DNA from: an uncultured Afifella sp.
GTDB lineage: Bacteria; Pseudomonadota; Alphaproteobacteria; Rhizobiales; Afifellaceae
DNA length: 58,026 nt
Assembly (NCBI GenBank): GCA_947259045.1
Contig: CAMYKZ010000036.1
Coordinates: forward strand, 1-58,026
Direction of reading: 5' to 3'
Position numbers and translations under genes: made by a program. The notes under the pieces are model-generated. The model made no database searches. It was not told the origin of the DNA and worked only from the letters and a program-made list of their open reading frames with translations. Every line of letters starts with the position of its first letter. Position 1 is the stretch's first letter. Shown in pieces: positions 1 through 10,858 of the stretch.

Positions 1-327
1 CATCGCACTGACCAACACGGATGATGTTGGCTACGCATCTGGGCCCTTACTTTTCCCCGGTTGGGCTCGCCCCAACCACGCCTTTCGCTGTCCGGCCGCG
101 GGTGGCTGGACCGGGATCTGCCAGTCTATCAGGGCCGGAAAGATGTGTCCAAACGTACAACCCCCACTTTCTCCAAACCCCATTGTGCAAGCCGATGAAC
201 ACGTTACACTGCCCTCAACAAGGACGTTCCGGACGGGGAATCCGGGGCTGTTTCTTTCGGGGTAGGCTGGGAATCAGACGTGGCACTGATGCCGCGCCTG
301 AATGCATGCGCAATCTGGAGGAACTAT
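1..327. other. Leader and upstream region of the glycerol transporter operon
   Basis: I see no convincing gene in these bases. There are two short perfect hairpins: CCAACA (12-17) with TGTTGG (25-30), and GGTTGGG (59-65) with CCCAACC (71-77). Neither is followed by a T run on either strand, so I do not call a terminator. No convincing promoter hexamers were found. The window begins here, so a gene further left could own the hairpins. The only clear signal is the GGAGG ribosome binding site at 317-321 before the first gene. Confidence 0.4.
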
Positions 328-2064
328 ATGCGTAACTTACTTGTAATCACCACAACCACCGCCGCTCTGCTAGCGAGCACAGCGCTTTCATTTGCCGGGA
401 TGGATGAGGCCAAGGCGTTTCTTGACGCTGAAATTGGTGAGCTTTCCACGCTCGACCGCGCCGCTCAGGAAGCCGAAATGCAGTGGTTCGTCGATGCAGC
501 CAAGCCCTTCGCTGACATGGAAATCAAGGTCGTGTCTGAGACCATCGATACCCATAGCTACGAGTCGAAAGTACTCGCTCCAGCCTTCACCGCCATCACC
601 GGCATCAAGATCACCCATGATCTGATCGGCGAAGGCGATGTGGTTGAAAAGCTGCAAACCCAGATGCAGTCAGGCGAAAACATTTATGATGCCTATATCA
701 ATGATTCCGATCTGATCGGGACCCACTCGAGGCTGCAAAGCGCCGTTAATCTGTCTGACTGGATGGCCGGCGAAGCCAAGGACGTCACCCTGCCGACGCT
801 CGACATTGAAGATTTTGTCGGCGCGTCATTCACCACCGGCCCCGACGGCAAGCTCTGGCAGCTGCCGGATCAGCAGTTCGCCAACCTCTACTGGTTCCGC
901 AAGGACTGGTTCGACCGCGAAGACCTGCAGGCCAAGTTCAAGGAAATCTACAATTACGATCTCGGCGTGCCGGTCAACTGGTCGGCCTATGAGGATATCG
1001 CCGAATTCTTCTCCGTCCATGTCAAGGAAGTCGACGGCGTCCGCGTCTACGGCCATATGGATTACGGCAAACGCGCGCCCGATCTCGGCTGGCGCATGAC
1101 GGATGCATGGCTGTCGATGGCCGGCGCCGGCTCCAAGGGCCTGCCCAACGGCGTGCCGATCGATGAATGGGGCATCCGCATGGAAGCCGGTTCGTGCAAC
1201 CCGGCTGGCGCTTCGGTGACCCGCGGCGGCGGCACCAACGGCCCGGCCGCTGTCTACGCCATCCGCAAATGGGATGAATGGCTGCGCAAATATGCGCCTC
1301 CGGGTGCGGCCGACTATGACTTCTATCAGTCACTGCCGGCACTGTCCCAGGGCAATGTCGCCCAGCAGATCTTCTGGTACACCGCCTTTACCGCGTCGAT
1401 GGTGGCGCCGAAGGAATCCGGCAACAATACAGTCGACGACGAAGGCAATCCGCAATGGCGCATGGCGCCGTCTCCGCATGGTCCTTACTGGGAGACAGGC
1501 CAGAAGCTCGGATATCAGGATGCAGGCTCGTGGACCCTGTTCAAGTCGACCCCGGTCGACCGGCGCAAGGCTGCCTGGCTTTACGCCCAGTTCGTCGTCT
1601 CCAAGACCGTCGACGTCAAGAAGAGCCATGTCGGCCTGACGTTCATCCGCGACACCACGATCCGGCATGAGAGCTTCACCGAACGGGCTCCGAAGCTCGG
1701 TGGTCTGGTGGAATTCTACCGCTCGCCCGACCGGGTTCTGTGGTCGCCGACCGGCATCAACGTGCCCGATTATCCCAAGCTCGCCCAGCTCTGGTGGCAG
1801 CAGATCGGCGACGTCAACTCAGGTGCATTCACAGCGCAACAGGCGATGGACCGCCTCGCCAGTGAAATGGACACGATCATGGGCCGCATGCAGCGCGCCG
1901 ATGAAGCCAACAACACCTATGGTGGCTGTGGTCCTCGCCTGAACGAGGAAAAGTCTGCGGACGAATGGCTCGGCAAGGGCGGCGCCAAGGCCAAGCTCGA
2001 GAACGAGAAGCCGCAGGGCGAAACGATCGCCTATGACGAGCTGATCAAGCGCTGGGCCAACTGA
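328..2064 (+). CDS. glpV: Glycerol ABC transporter substrate-binding protein, GlpV-like
   Basis: This 578-residue periplasmic protein would deliver the substrate to the membrane transporter encoded downstream. The first 20 or so residues form a Sec signal peptide (MRNLLVITTTTAALLASTAL, then SFAG). The rest has the look of a large extracellular solute-binding protein of the rhizobial GlpV type, longer than typical sugar-binding proteins of about 400 residues. The start is set by GGAGG at 317-321, seven bases before the ATG. Known family: glpSTPQUV of Rhizobium imports glycerol. There the binding protein usually comes last, whereas here it comes first. Substrate identity is inferred from the neighbours and not shown directly. 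Confidence 0.85.
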   Translation: MRNLLVITTTTAALLASTALSFAGMDEAKAFLDAEIGELSTLDRAAQEAEMQWFVDAAKPFADMEIKVVSETIDTHSYESKVLAPAFTAITGIKITHDLIGEGDVVEKLQTQMQSGENIYDAYINDSDLIGTHSRLQSAVNLSDWMAGEAKDVTLPTLDIEDFVGASFTTGPDGKLWQLPDQQFANLYWFRKDWFDREDLQAKFKEIYNYDLGVPVNWSAYEDIAEFFSVHVKEVDGVRVYGHMDYGKRAPDLGWRMTDAWLSMAGAGSKGLPNGVPIDEWGIRMEAGSCNPAGASVTRGGGTNGPAAVYAIRKWDEWLRKYAPPGAADYDFYQSLPALSQGNVAQQIFWYTAFTASMVAPKESGNNTVDDEGNPQWRMAPSPHGPYWETGQKLGYQDAGSWTLFKSTPVDRRKAAWLYAQFVVSKTVDVKKSHVGLTFIRDTTIRHESFTERAPKLGGLVEFYRSPDRVLWSPTGINVPDYPKLAQLWWQQIGDVNSGAFTAQQAMDRLASEMDTIMGRMQRADEANNTYGGCGPRLNEEKSADEWLGKGGAKAKLENEKPQGETIAYDELIKRWAN

Positions 2065-2087
2065 GACCCGCCTGCAGTTAAACCTGT

Positions 2088-2112
2088 CCGGGGCGCGCTT
2101 GCTGCGCCCCGG
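2088..2112 (+). promoter_or_regulatory. Stable hairpin between glpV and glpS
   Basis: CCGGGGCGC (2088-2096) pairs perfectly with GCGCCCCGG (2104-2112) around a 7-base loop. No T run follows, so it is probably not a strong terminator. Hairpins in this position often protect the 3' end of the binding-protein mRNA so that more binding protein than transporter is made. That role is inference. Confidence 0.55.
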
Positions 2113-2196
2113 GCAAACGGCGGCATGATCGGGCAGGACGCGCCCGATCCGATGCCTGCCTTTCAAGGCCGATCGGGGATGAGGTCAAAACGCTCA

Positions 2197-3264
2197 ATGG
2201 CACTGGAACTCAGAAATATTGAAAAGCGCGTCGGCGCAGAGGTCCATATTCATCCGACGTCGCTGACGCTGGCAGACAGCGGGTTCAATATCCTTCTGGG
2301 TACAACGCTCGCCGGCAAGACGACCCTGATGCAATTGATGGCCGGCATCGACAAGCCGACAAAGGGCGAAATCTGGTTCAGGGGCCGCAATGTCACCAAC
2401 GTGGCGGTTCAGAAGCGCAACGTTTCGATGGTCTATCAGCAGTTCATCAATTATCCCAATATGAGCGTTTACGACAATATCGCCTCGCCGCTGCGTGTCG
2501 CCAGGGTCGCATCGGCACAAATCGACAGGCGGGTTGGCGAAGTCGCCGAAATGATGAAACTCACACCGATGCTGAAGCGCCGGCCGAACGAACTCTCCGG
2601 CGGCCAGCAGCAGCGTACGGCCATGGCCCGCGCTCTGATCAAGGATGCCGACCTTGTTCTGTTCGACGAGCCGCTGGCCAATCTCGATTACAAGCTGCGC
2701 GAGGAACTTCGCGACGAACTGCCGAAACTGTTTGCCGAGCGCGACTGCACCGTCGTCTATGCAACGACTGAGCCGACGGAAGCGCTTCTGCTCGGCGGCC
2801 ATACCGCGCTGCTGCACAAAGGCCGCATCTGCCAGTTCGGCCCGACATCGGAAATCTACCGCAATCCCCGGGATCTGATCAGCGCTCAGGTGTTTTCGGA
2901 TCCGCCGATCAATCTGGCCCGGGTCGACAAGAAGGGCAACCGGATCACTTTATCCGACAATGTCGCCTGGGATGCTGCCGGCAAACTCAGAGCAGCGCCC
3001 GATGGCGTCTATACGATGGGCATCCGTCCACACCATATCAGCCCGGCCGCATCCGGCGAACAATCGGTTCCGCTTGAAGGCGAAGTGTTGGTGACGGAGA
3101 TTTCCGGCTCTGAAAGCGTTGTCCATTTCCGGCTCGCCGGCCAGTCCTGGGTCTCCCAGTCGCACGGCATCCACGCATATGAAGTCGGTCAGAAGACAAG
3201 GCTCTATGCCAATATCGGCAAAGCCATGCTGTTTGACGCCGACAACAATCTTGTTGCCGGATAG
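2197..3264 (+). CDS. glpS: Glycerol ABC transporter ATPase subunit GlpS
   Basis: ATP-binding subunit of 355 residues. Visible motifs are Walker A (GTTLAGKT, residues 35-42), the signature LSGGQ (133-137) and Walker B ending in DE (157-158). A C-terminal regulatory (TOBE-like) region follows, near residues 240-350. The H-loop position reads YATTEP, with Thr where most ATPases have the catalytic His. The start [10 protein letters not shown] matches the usual beginning of the family; in-frame ATGs further upstream add an unlikely leader. It sits 10 bp before glpT and should form a heterodimer with it. Its own ATP site looks defective, but its LSGGQ can complete the site of the partner. Confidence 0.88.
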   Translation: MALELRNIEKRVGAEVHIHPTSLTLADSGFNILLGTTLAGKTTLMQLMAGIDKPTKGEIWFRGRNVTNVAVQKRNVSMVYQQFINYPNMSVYDNIASPLRVARVASAQIDRRVGEVAEMMKLTPMLKRRPNELSGGQQQRTAMARALIKDADLVLFDEPLANLDYKLREELRDELPKLFAERDCTVVYATTEPTEALLLGGHTALLHKGRICQFGPTSEIYRNPRDLISAQVFSDPPINLARVDKKGNRITLSDNVAWDAAGKLRAAPDGVYTMGIRPHHISPAASGEQSVPLEGEVLVTEISGSESVVHFRLAGQSWVSQSHGIHAYEVGQKTRLYANIGKAMLFDADNNLVAG

Positions 3265-3273
3265 GAGGCAGCG

Positions 3274-4349
3274 ATGGCACAGATCACACTCGACAATCTC
3301 CGCCATTCCTACATGGCGAACCCGGCAGACGATACCGACTGGGCGCTCAAGCAGCTTGATGTGGAATGGGCCGACGGCGGCGCTTACGCTCTGCTCGGAC
3401 CGTCCGGTTGCGGCAAGACGACATTGCTCAACATTATCTCCGGTCTGCTGCATCCCTCGCATGGACGCATCCTGTTTGACGGCAAGGACGTTACCGACCT
3501 GCCGACAGACCAGCGCAACATTGCCCAGGTTTTCCAGTTTCCGGTGATCTACGATACGATGACGGTCTACGACAATCTGGCCTTCCCGCTGCGCAACCGC
3601 GGCGTCGGCGAAGCCGAAGTCGATGCCCGCGTTCGCCAGATCGCGCAAATGCTTGAATTGAGCGAAACGCTGACAAAACGCGCATCCGGACTGACGGCTG
3701 ACGGCAAACAGAAAATATCGCTAGGCCGAGGGCTGGTGCGCGCCGATGTCAACGCCATCATGTTCGACGAGCCGCTGACGGTCATCGATCCGCATCTGAA
3801 ATGGGTTTTGCGCTCCAAGCTGAAAGAGCTGCACCATGAGGTGAAGACGACGATGATCTATGTCACGCACGACCAGACCGAGGCGCTGACATTCGCGGAC
3901 AAGGTTGTGGTCATGAATGCCGGCGAAGTGGTGCAGATCGGCACACCGGTGGAACTGTTCGAAGAACCGAAGCACACCTTTGTCGGCCATTTTATCGGTT
4001 CGCCGGGCATGAATGTGCTGGCGTGCAAACTGGAAAACGGCCTGCCGGTGTTTGCCGGCCAGCGGATCGCCGCATCGAATGCCGGCGCCATCACCGACAC
4101 GGACGGAGCGCTGGAGATCGGCGTGCGGCCGGAATTCATCACCTTCGCCGATGACGGCATCCCCGCCGATGTGGTCAAGGTGAGCGACGCCGGCCATTAC
4201 CGCATCGTCGAAACGCGCAGCCCCGGCCGCGATGGCGGCCAGAGCATCAAGCTTCTGGTCGGCGAGGAGGAGGCAATCCCGTCCGGGTCGACGCATTTGA
4301 GCTTCGCTGCAGACAATACCCGTATCTACCGCAATGGCTGGATGGTGTC

Positions 4350-4353
<4 letters not shown>
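3274..4353 (+). CDS. glpT: Glycerol ABC transporter ATPase subunit GlpT
   Basis: Second ATPase of 359 residues. Walker A is GPSGCGKT (42-49), Walker B ends FDEP (164-167), and the switch His is present (VTHD, His199). The signature motif is degenerate: LTADGKQK near 140-147 replaces LSGGQ, and the D-loop reads VIDPHL. A good ribosome site (GGAGG) lies in the 9-base gap after glpS. The ATG of the permease gene overlaps its stop (4350-4353). The symbol follows the Rhizobium glycerol transporter and should not be confused with the glycerol-3-phosphate antiporter GlpT of E. coli. Confidence 0.88.
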
Positions 4354-5924
<1,571 letters not shown>

Positions 5925-5948
5925 GCAAGCAGGGAAAGGAGCGTTTCA

Positions 5949-6230
5949 ATGGACCTTTCATGGATGGCATGGACCAAGCCGACGGTCGCGTTTTTTGTGT
6001 TCATTGCGCTATGCCTCACCGTCATGTCGGTCTGGGAATATAAAGTCCCCGGCGGCGCGCCGCGGCGTGGCATATTGGGACTGGACACCACCCGTGGCGA
6101 CCGGCTGTTCATCTCGCTGCTCGGCAGCGCTTATATCCACCTGGCCTGGCTCGGACTGATCGGCCCATGGCTGTGGGGGGCGGTGATTGTCAGCGTGCTT
6201 TATGCTCTGGCGGTGTTCCGCTGGGTTTGA
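5949..6230 (+). CDS. glpU: DUF2160 small membrane protein of the glycerol transporter operon, GlpU-like
   Basis: A 93-residue protein with two or three hydrophobic segments (near 10-30, 52-70 and 72-90). It has the features of DUF2160 proteins, which accompany rhizobial glycerol transporters as GlpU. Its function is unknown; a structural or accessory role in the transporter is inferred. It follows the fused permease by 24 bp with AGGAAAGGAG as ribosome site, so it is the last gene of the operon. The next gene converges 26 bp away. Confidence 0.8.
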   Translation: MDLSWMAWTKPTVAFFVFIALCLTVMSVWEYKVPGGAPRRGILGLDTTRGDRLFISLLGSAYIHLAWLGLIGPWLWGAVIVSVLYALAVFRWV

Positions 6231-6256
6231 AGAGGGTTTCAAGCATCTATGCGGAC

Positions 6257-8239
6257 CTATGATTCCGGGATGCCTGCTTTGCGAATACCTTCCCAATATT
6301 CCGGATCGTTCAGGACGACCCCCGGCGGAAGCCCCTGAAGCATCTTTGCCATCGTGACGCCCGGATAATAGTGCATGAACTGGGCGAGAGCTTCCGTTGA
6401 CTTCTGCTTGTCGCCCGCCCGGCCATGGAAGTTGGCCAGCATCCGGTAGGCCCAGGTGACGCCCGGCCCGGCCCGCAATCCCTTTTCCGTCAATTCGATT
6501 GCAGTCGCAAAATCATGTTTATGAGCCGCTGCAGCCGCCTGTCCGAAATAGATGTTGAACATAAACGGATCAAACGGACTCAGAGCCTTTGCGCGCTCAA
6601 AACATTCATCGGCGCCGTCTGAGCGATGAAACAGCGATTTCAGCCAGCCGGCCCGCATCCAGCCCCAGGCATTGTTCGGATCGAGCGTCAGGCTCCGGTC
6701 GATAAACGATTTTGCCAGATCGTAGTCGGCCGTCGTGATGCTGTAGGCTGCTCCGATTGCAGTCAATGCGGTCGCATTGTCATGCACGTGCAGGGCAGCC
6801 TTGTCGGCAATCGCAATGGCATTGGCCCGCTCACGGCCAGGATCATCGGCCCACAGATAGCAGGCCTGCTGCGCATGGCACCAGGCCTTCAAGGCCAGCG
6901 CCAATCCGTATTCGGGATCGCGTTCCAAAGCCTTCTCGAACAGTTCCAGCGCAATCTGATTGTCTTTCTTGCGATGCGCCCAGAAGTGCGGGAAGGCGCG
7001 CAGCACAAAATCATAGGCCTGAAGATTCTCAGGCGGCGTCCGTTTGGACAGTTCGATCTCCGAGGCACGGATGCTTGGATTGATCGCGCCGGCGACATGG
7101 GAAGCAATGCGATCCTGCAGATCGAAAATGTCGGTCGTGTCGCCTTCGAACCGGTCAGACCAGAGCTGCGTGCCGGTCTCCGTTTCAATCAACTGAACAT
7201 TGATGCGGACCCTCTCGCCGCCCCGTCGCACGGTGCCTTCCACGGCATACCGCACACCCAGATCCCGCCCGACTTCGCGCGCGTCCACGAAACGGCCCTT
7301 GTAGGTGAACGCCGATTGACGGGCGATAACGAAGAAGTCCCGGATCCGCGACAAAGCGGCGGTAATTTCCTCAACGACACCGTCGGCAAAAAAGTCGTCC
7401 TGCCCCGCTCCCAGATCATCGAAGGGCATGACCACCACGGACGGCGCCGACCGCAGCTGTTCAGGCGGCGCAACCATTGTCGCCGAAACTGCGGGCGCTT
7501 TAACTTCAACCGGCGGCTCCGACATATCCGACAGATCAAGCAGCGCTGTTGTTTTCTCCTCCGGGCCGGTTCCAAATGCCTGCGCGACGGCTTCCGTGCA
7601 GCGCTCCAACTGCCGCCGGGCGGCATTCGGCTGACCTTCCGCGATCCGGATGCGCATAACGGCGCGGTGCGCCTCTTCAGCTGCAGGATCTGTGGCCAGC
7701 AGCCGATCGGCAAGCGCCAGGCAAGCGGCACGGCTGCCGTCGATCGGAACTTTGTCTTCGCTCAGGATTTCGACAAGCGTCAGCGCCCGCCGCCGATATT
7801 GCTCACGGAGCGAAATCACCAGATTGTCCAGCGGCGGAGAAAGCTGAACATTATCCAGAAGATCGCCGGCATACAGTGTGGCAGCCCGCACACGATCATC
7901 GGGAGCGTCTGAATCCGCCAGGCTCTCAAACAGCCGGGCATCGATCAGTTCGGCGGGGCCGGCCAGCCTGACCGATTCCAGATCGGCCTCAAGGACGAAA
8001 CCGTCCAGTATCGATGGCAGTGCCTTTCTGATCGCCGTCAAAGCCTGTCGCAAACTGGATTTGGCCTGCGCCTCCGACCGGTCCGGCCAGACAGACTCCG
8101 CCAGGGCTTCGCGCGCCAGCCCTTTTTCGCCCGGCAGCGCCAGAGCGCCAAGCACTTGCGCCGTCTTGCGGGTGGGCAGGGTTTCGGTCTCGCCGTCCGG
8201 TGTCGCAATGCGAATGCCGCCAAACAGCAAAACCGGCAT
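6257..8239 (-). CDS. SARP-like regulator with BTAD, TolB-like and TPR regions
   Basis: A 660-residue soluble protein. Residues 1-95 resemble an OmpR-type winged helix as in SARP activators (LFGGIRIATPDG start, repeated in VWPDRSEAQAKSSLRQALT). Residues 100-250 fit a bacterial transcriptional activation domain. Residues 270-400 contain the TolB-like block PSVVVMPFDDLG, FFADGVVEEITAAL and YAVEGTVRR that is common in such regulators and in adenylate-cyclase-related proteins. The remainder is helical TPR repeats, including ELFEKALERDPEYGLALALK. I see no cyclase catalytic motif. Likely a DNA-binding regulator; its targets are unknown. It is convergent with the glp operon. Confidence 0.8.
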   Translation of the reverse strand: MPVLLFGGIRIATPDGETETLPTRKTAQVLGALALPGEKGLAREALAESVWPDRSEAQAKSSLRQALTAIRKALPSILDGFVLEADLESVRLAGPAELIDARLFESLADSDAPDDRVRAATLYAGDLLDNVQLSPPLDNLVISLREQYRRRALTLVEILSEDKVPIDGSRAACLALADRLLATDPAAEEAHRAVMRIRIAEGQPNAARRQLERCTEAVAQAFGTGPEEKTTALLDLSDMSEPPVEVKAPAVSATMVAPPEQLRSAPSVVVMPFDDLGAGQDDFFADGVVEEITAALSRIRDFFVIARQSAFTYKGRFVDAREVGRDLGVRYAVEGTVRRGGERVRINVQLIETETGTQLWSDRFEGDTTDIFDLQDRIASHVAGAINPSIRASEIELSKRTPPENLQAYDFVLRAFPHFWAHRKKDNQIALELFEKALERDPEYGLALALKAWCHAQQACYLWADDPGRERANAIAIADKAALHVHDNATALTAIGAAYSITTADYDLAKSFIDRSLTLDPNNAWGWMRAGWLKSLFHRSDGADECFERAKALSPFDPFMFNIYFGQAAAAAHKHDFATAIELTEKGLRAGPGVTWAYRMLANFHGRAGDKQKSTEALAQFMHYYPGVTMAKMLQGLPPGVVLNDPEYWEGIRKAGIPES

Positions 8240-8423
8240 GGATCGCCCTCCCCTTCATCATCTCCGCTTTCATCGGTCAACAGCCGATTTAACGCAAATT
8301 TCACGCACAGGCCATGTTTTTCATGGCGGTTTCCCGTTTTCCAGCCACCGCACCAAACGCGCCAGGTTGATGGTCGGTCATCGCAAAGCAGTGAAGACCC
8401 ACGGGCAAGAAGGAGAATGTCCC

Positions 8424-8675
8424 ATGACCCTTTCAACTCTGAACAACATCGCCGCACCAGTTTCGTTCCGCACGATCTTCGTGGCCTGTGCCTGGATGAA
8501 AAAGCGTCTTGGCCTGATGGCGAGCCGCCGGCGGCATCTCGCGGTTCAAGGTGAATTGCGTTCGCTGACCGCAGCACAGCTACGCGACGCCGGCATCGAC
8601 AAATCCGAGATTTCGACAGGGCCGGTTTTTGAGATCGAAGCCCGGACGATGACGGATCTGATGTCAATGCGCTGA
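8424..8675 (+). CDS. DUF1127 family small protein
   Basis: An 83-residue basic protein. Its C-terminal half carries the DUF1127 pattern: an Arg-rich stretch then LRSLTAAQLRDAGID. The start ATG at 8424 follows AAGGAG at 8409-8414; longer upstream frames on this strand are antisense to the regulator gene. DUF1127 proteins occur in multiple copies in alphaproteobacteria, and some take part in phosphate, RNA or stress responses. No specific role can be assigned here. It is divergent from the SARP-like regulator. Confidence 0.8.
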   Translation: MTLSTLNNIAAPVSFRTIFVACAWMKKRLGLMASRRRHLAVQGELRSLTAAQLRDAGIDKSEISTGPVFEIEARTMTDLMSMR

Positions 8676-8688
8676 ACGGTCATGCGGG

Positions 8689-8716
8689 CCGGACGATGCG
8701 ATCGGGCATCGACCGG
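8689..8716. terminator. Hairpin between convergent genes
   Basis: CCGG-A-CGATGC (8689-8699) pairs with GCATCG-A-CCGG (8706-8716) around a 6-base loop, with one A-A mismatch. It lies between the DUF1127 gene and the convergent peroxidase-related gene. No clear T run follows on either strand, so terminator function is only likely by position. Confidence 0.4.
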
Positions 8717-8727
8717 TCGCCCGGCCG

Positions 8728-9300
8728 CTAATTCCGGCCCATCGTGTAGAATTCGTCATTCGGCCGCATCGACAGCATGTTCGCCATCCGGTTGCTCAAG
8801 CCGAACAGGGCCGTGATGGCGCCGATATCCCATATCTCGTCATCGGAAAAACCGTGCTGGCGCAAAATATCAAAGTCGCCCTCGCCGATGGAGCGGGACT
8901 CCTCACAAACCTTCATGGCAAACGCCAGCATCGCCTTCTGACGTTCCGTGATATCGGCCTTGCGGTAATTCACCGCGACCTGATCGGCCACCAGCGGGTC
9001 CTTGGCGCGAATGCGCAGGACAGCACCGTGCGCAACAACGCAATAGAGGCAATTGTTGGCGCCGGACGTGGCGACGACGATCATCTCCATCTCCGCCTTG
9101 GAGAGGCCGCTGTCGCGCTCCATCAGCGCATCGTGATAGGCGAAGAATGCCCGGAACTCGTCCGGACGGTGGGCGAGTGCCAAAAACACGTTCGGTACGA
9201 AACCGGCTTTCTCCTGCACGGCAAGGATCCGCTCCCCGATATCGTCGGGCAAATCGGCCAGGTCCGGCACCGGAAAACGGCTGATCGGTCTGTCGCTCAT
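8728..9300 (-). CDS. AhpD-like peroxidase-related enzyme (carboxymuconolactone decarboxylase fold)
   Basis: A 190-residue protein with the redox motif CLYC followed by VVAHG, as in AhpD-type alkylhydroperoxidases (Cys-x-x-Cys with a downstream His). It matches the uncharacterised peroxidase-related enzyme subgroup by length and pattern. The start MSDRPISRF is chosen over an upstream ATG because GGGAGAAA lies at the right distance before it and the upstream 15 residues look untranslated. A role in peroxide or thiol redox defence is expected from the family. Confidence 0.8.
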   Translation of the reverse strand: MSDRPISRFPVPDLADLPDDIGERILAVQEKAGFVPNVFLALAHRPDEFRAFFAYHDALMERDSGLSKAEMEMIVVATSGANNCLYCVVAHGAVLRIRAKDPLVADQVAVNYRKADITERQKAMLAFAMKVCEESRSIGEGDFDILRQHGFSDDEIWDIGAITALFGLSNRMANMLSMRPNDEFYTMGRN

Positions 9301-9378
9301 CTTTTTCTCCCTTTGACTGCCACTGCACATCAGCAGACGGGTCATCTGCCTCGCAATATTGGTTCCGGCAGCGCCGGT

Positions 9379-10368
9379 CTACATCCCCCAGCGCAATGCC
9401 GGTGTATGAACGGCCGCATCGAAATGCCGCTTGATCTCGTCGTCCAGCATTGTCACCGTCAGCGAACAGCCGGCCATATCGAGCGAGGTGACATAGGAGC
9501 CGACCATCGAACGGCCGATTGTTACGCCGTGTGCCGCAAGCTGTTTGGCCGACGCATGATACATCAGATACAGCTCCATCAGCGGGGTTGCGCCAAATCC
9601 GTTGACCAGCAGGATCGCGTCACCGCTCGCCTGACCACCAAGATCGGTGACAATGGCACCGATCATCTCCTCGGCAATCGCATCGGCACTGGCAACCTTC
9701 ACCCGCTTGCGTCCGGGTTCACCGTGGATACCGACGCCCATTTCCATTTCGTCTTCACCGATCTCGAACATCGGCTTGCCGGCCGCCGGCACCGTGCAGC
9801 TTGTCAGCGCCACGCCCATCGACCGGGTGCGGCTGTTGACCTTGTCGCCAAGCGCTTTCAGCGTCTGCAGATCGCCGCCGGCCTCCGCCGCCGCGCCGAC
9901 GACCTTTTCCACAATCATCGTTCCGGCAACACCGCGCCGGCCAGTGGTGTAAAGTGAATCCTCGACGGCCACATCGTCATTGGTCAACACGGTAGCAACA
10001 TCGCCGGAGGCCATTTCCGAGGCCATTTCGAAATTCATCACATCGCCCTCATAATTCTTGACGATGAACAGGCAGCCGGCGCCGGTATCCACGGCTTCCG
10101 CGGCTTCCAGCATCTGGTCCGGCGTCGGCGCGTTAAACACCTGGCCGGGACAGGCCGCATCCAGCATGCCGTGGCCGACAAAACCGCCATGCAACGGTTC
10201 GTGACCCGAGCCGCCACCGGAAATCAGCGCCACCTTGCCGTCTTTCAGGTTCCGTCGCTTGACGAATTTGCGGCTGCTGCCCGCTTCCAGAAGGTCGCTA
10301 TGTGCGGCGCAGAATCCGTCCAGGCTTTCCGCCAGAACATTATCGACTTCATTGATCAGTTTTTTCAT
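9379..10368 (-). CDS. dhaK: Dihydroxyacetone kinase, substrate-binding subunit DhaK
   Basis: A 329-residue DhaK. Visible motifs are GGSGHEPLHGGFVGHGMLDA, which forms part of the substrate pocket, and GVGIHGEPG, whose His forms the covalent hemiaminal with dihydroxyacetone in known DhaK proteins. It is the last gene of the leftward dha operon and its start overlaps the end of the HTH gene by 20 bp, with GGGAG as ribosome site. It works with DhaL, which holds ADP, and with the phosphoryl relay EI, HPr and DhaM, so phosphate comes from PEP and not from ATP. Confidence 0.92.
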   Translation of the reverse strand: MKKLINEVDNVLAESLDGFCAAHSDLLEAGSSRKFVKRRNLKDGKVALISGGGSGHEPLHGGFVGHGMLDAACPGQVFNAPTPDQMLEAAEAVDTGAGCLFIVKNYEGDVMNFEMASEMASGDVATVLTNDDVAVEDSLYTTGRRGVAGTMIVEKVVGAAAEAGGDLQTLKALGDKVNSRTRSMGVALTSCTVPAAGKPMFEIGEDEMEMGVGIHGEPGRKRVKVASADAIAEEMIGAIVTDLGGQASGDAILLVNGFGATPLMELYLMYHASAKQLAAHGVTIGRSMVGSYVTSLDMAGCSLTVTMLDDEIKRHFDAAVHTPALRWGM

Positions 10369-10858
10369 CGGTCAGTCTCCCTGGTGTTTTCTGCGCCGCA
10401 CCGTCTTTGGCGAAACCATCGTCATCATCATCATCGGGCGCGGCAACCAGATCAATCAGCTTGAGCACAAAGTCGCCAATCAGCACATCGACTTTGTTGT
10501 TACGTTCCGCATCACCGAAATCGGGCAGGAATATCGTATGCGGCCGCACCTTTGGCCGCGCCTCGACCAGGGATATGCGGCGTGGATGGGCCTCGGCATA
10601 GGCATCGAGAAAGGCCGTCTTTTCCGCCGGCGAAAAGTGACAGATTTCCATGATGAGATCGAGATGGCGCGCCGGGATCGGAGTTGAATAGGATGGATTG
10701 GCGATCTGAGATACAAAGGACCGGTTCTTGCCGAGCGCCGACGCGATCCGTTGCCGCGTGCCTGACGGCCGGGCATCGAGAACCTGCCGCAACACACTCT
10801 TGTAGCGCGCAACCGCTTCGGCATTGTCAGGTTCCGCTGATACACGGGCTTCAGCCAT
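10349..10858 (-). CDS. Small helix-turn-helix protein inside the dha operon
   Basis: A 169-residue protein with an N-terminal HTH-like stretch (RQRIASALGKNRSFVSQIAN, then PSYSTPIP), resembling XRE-type folds, and an acidic Asp-rich tail. The ATG at 10858 overlaps the enzyme I stop by 8 bp (ATGGCTGA), and its own end overlaps dhaK. Such tight packing means it is translated with the pathway enzymes. It may be a dedicated operon regulator or a protein that senses the state of the DhaK/PTS relay. I do not recognise a characterised relative. Confidence 0.72.
   Translation of the reverse strand: MAEARVSAEPDNAEAVARYKSVLRQVLDARPSGTRQRIASALGKNRSFVSQIANPSYSTPIPARHLDLIMEICHFSPAEKTAFLDAYAEAHPRRISLVEARPKVRPHTIFLPDFGDAERNNKVDVLIGDFVLKLIDLVAAPDDDDDDGFAKDGAAQKTPGRLTDEKTDQ

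Noticed and set aside
6626..7912. Long plus-strand frame of 428 codons
   Set aside because: It is fully antisense to the SARP-TolB-TPR regulator, has Arg/His/Gln-rich shadow composition and no ribosome site or domain.
8854..9957. Plus-strand frame of 367 codons
   Set aside because: Antisense to the AhpD-like and dhaK genes, which are well supported.
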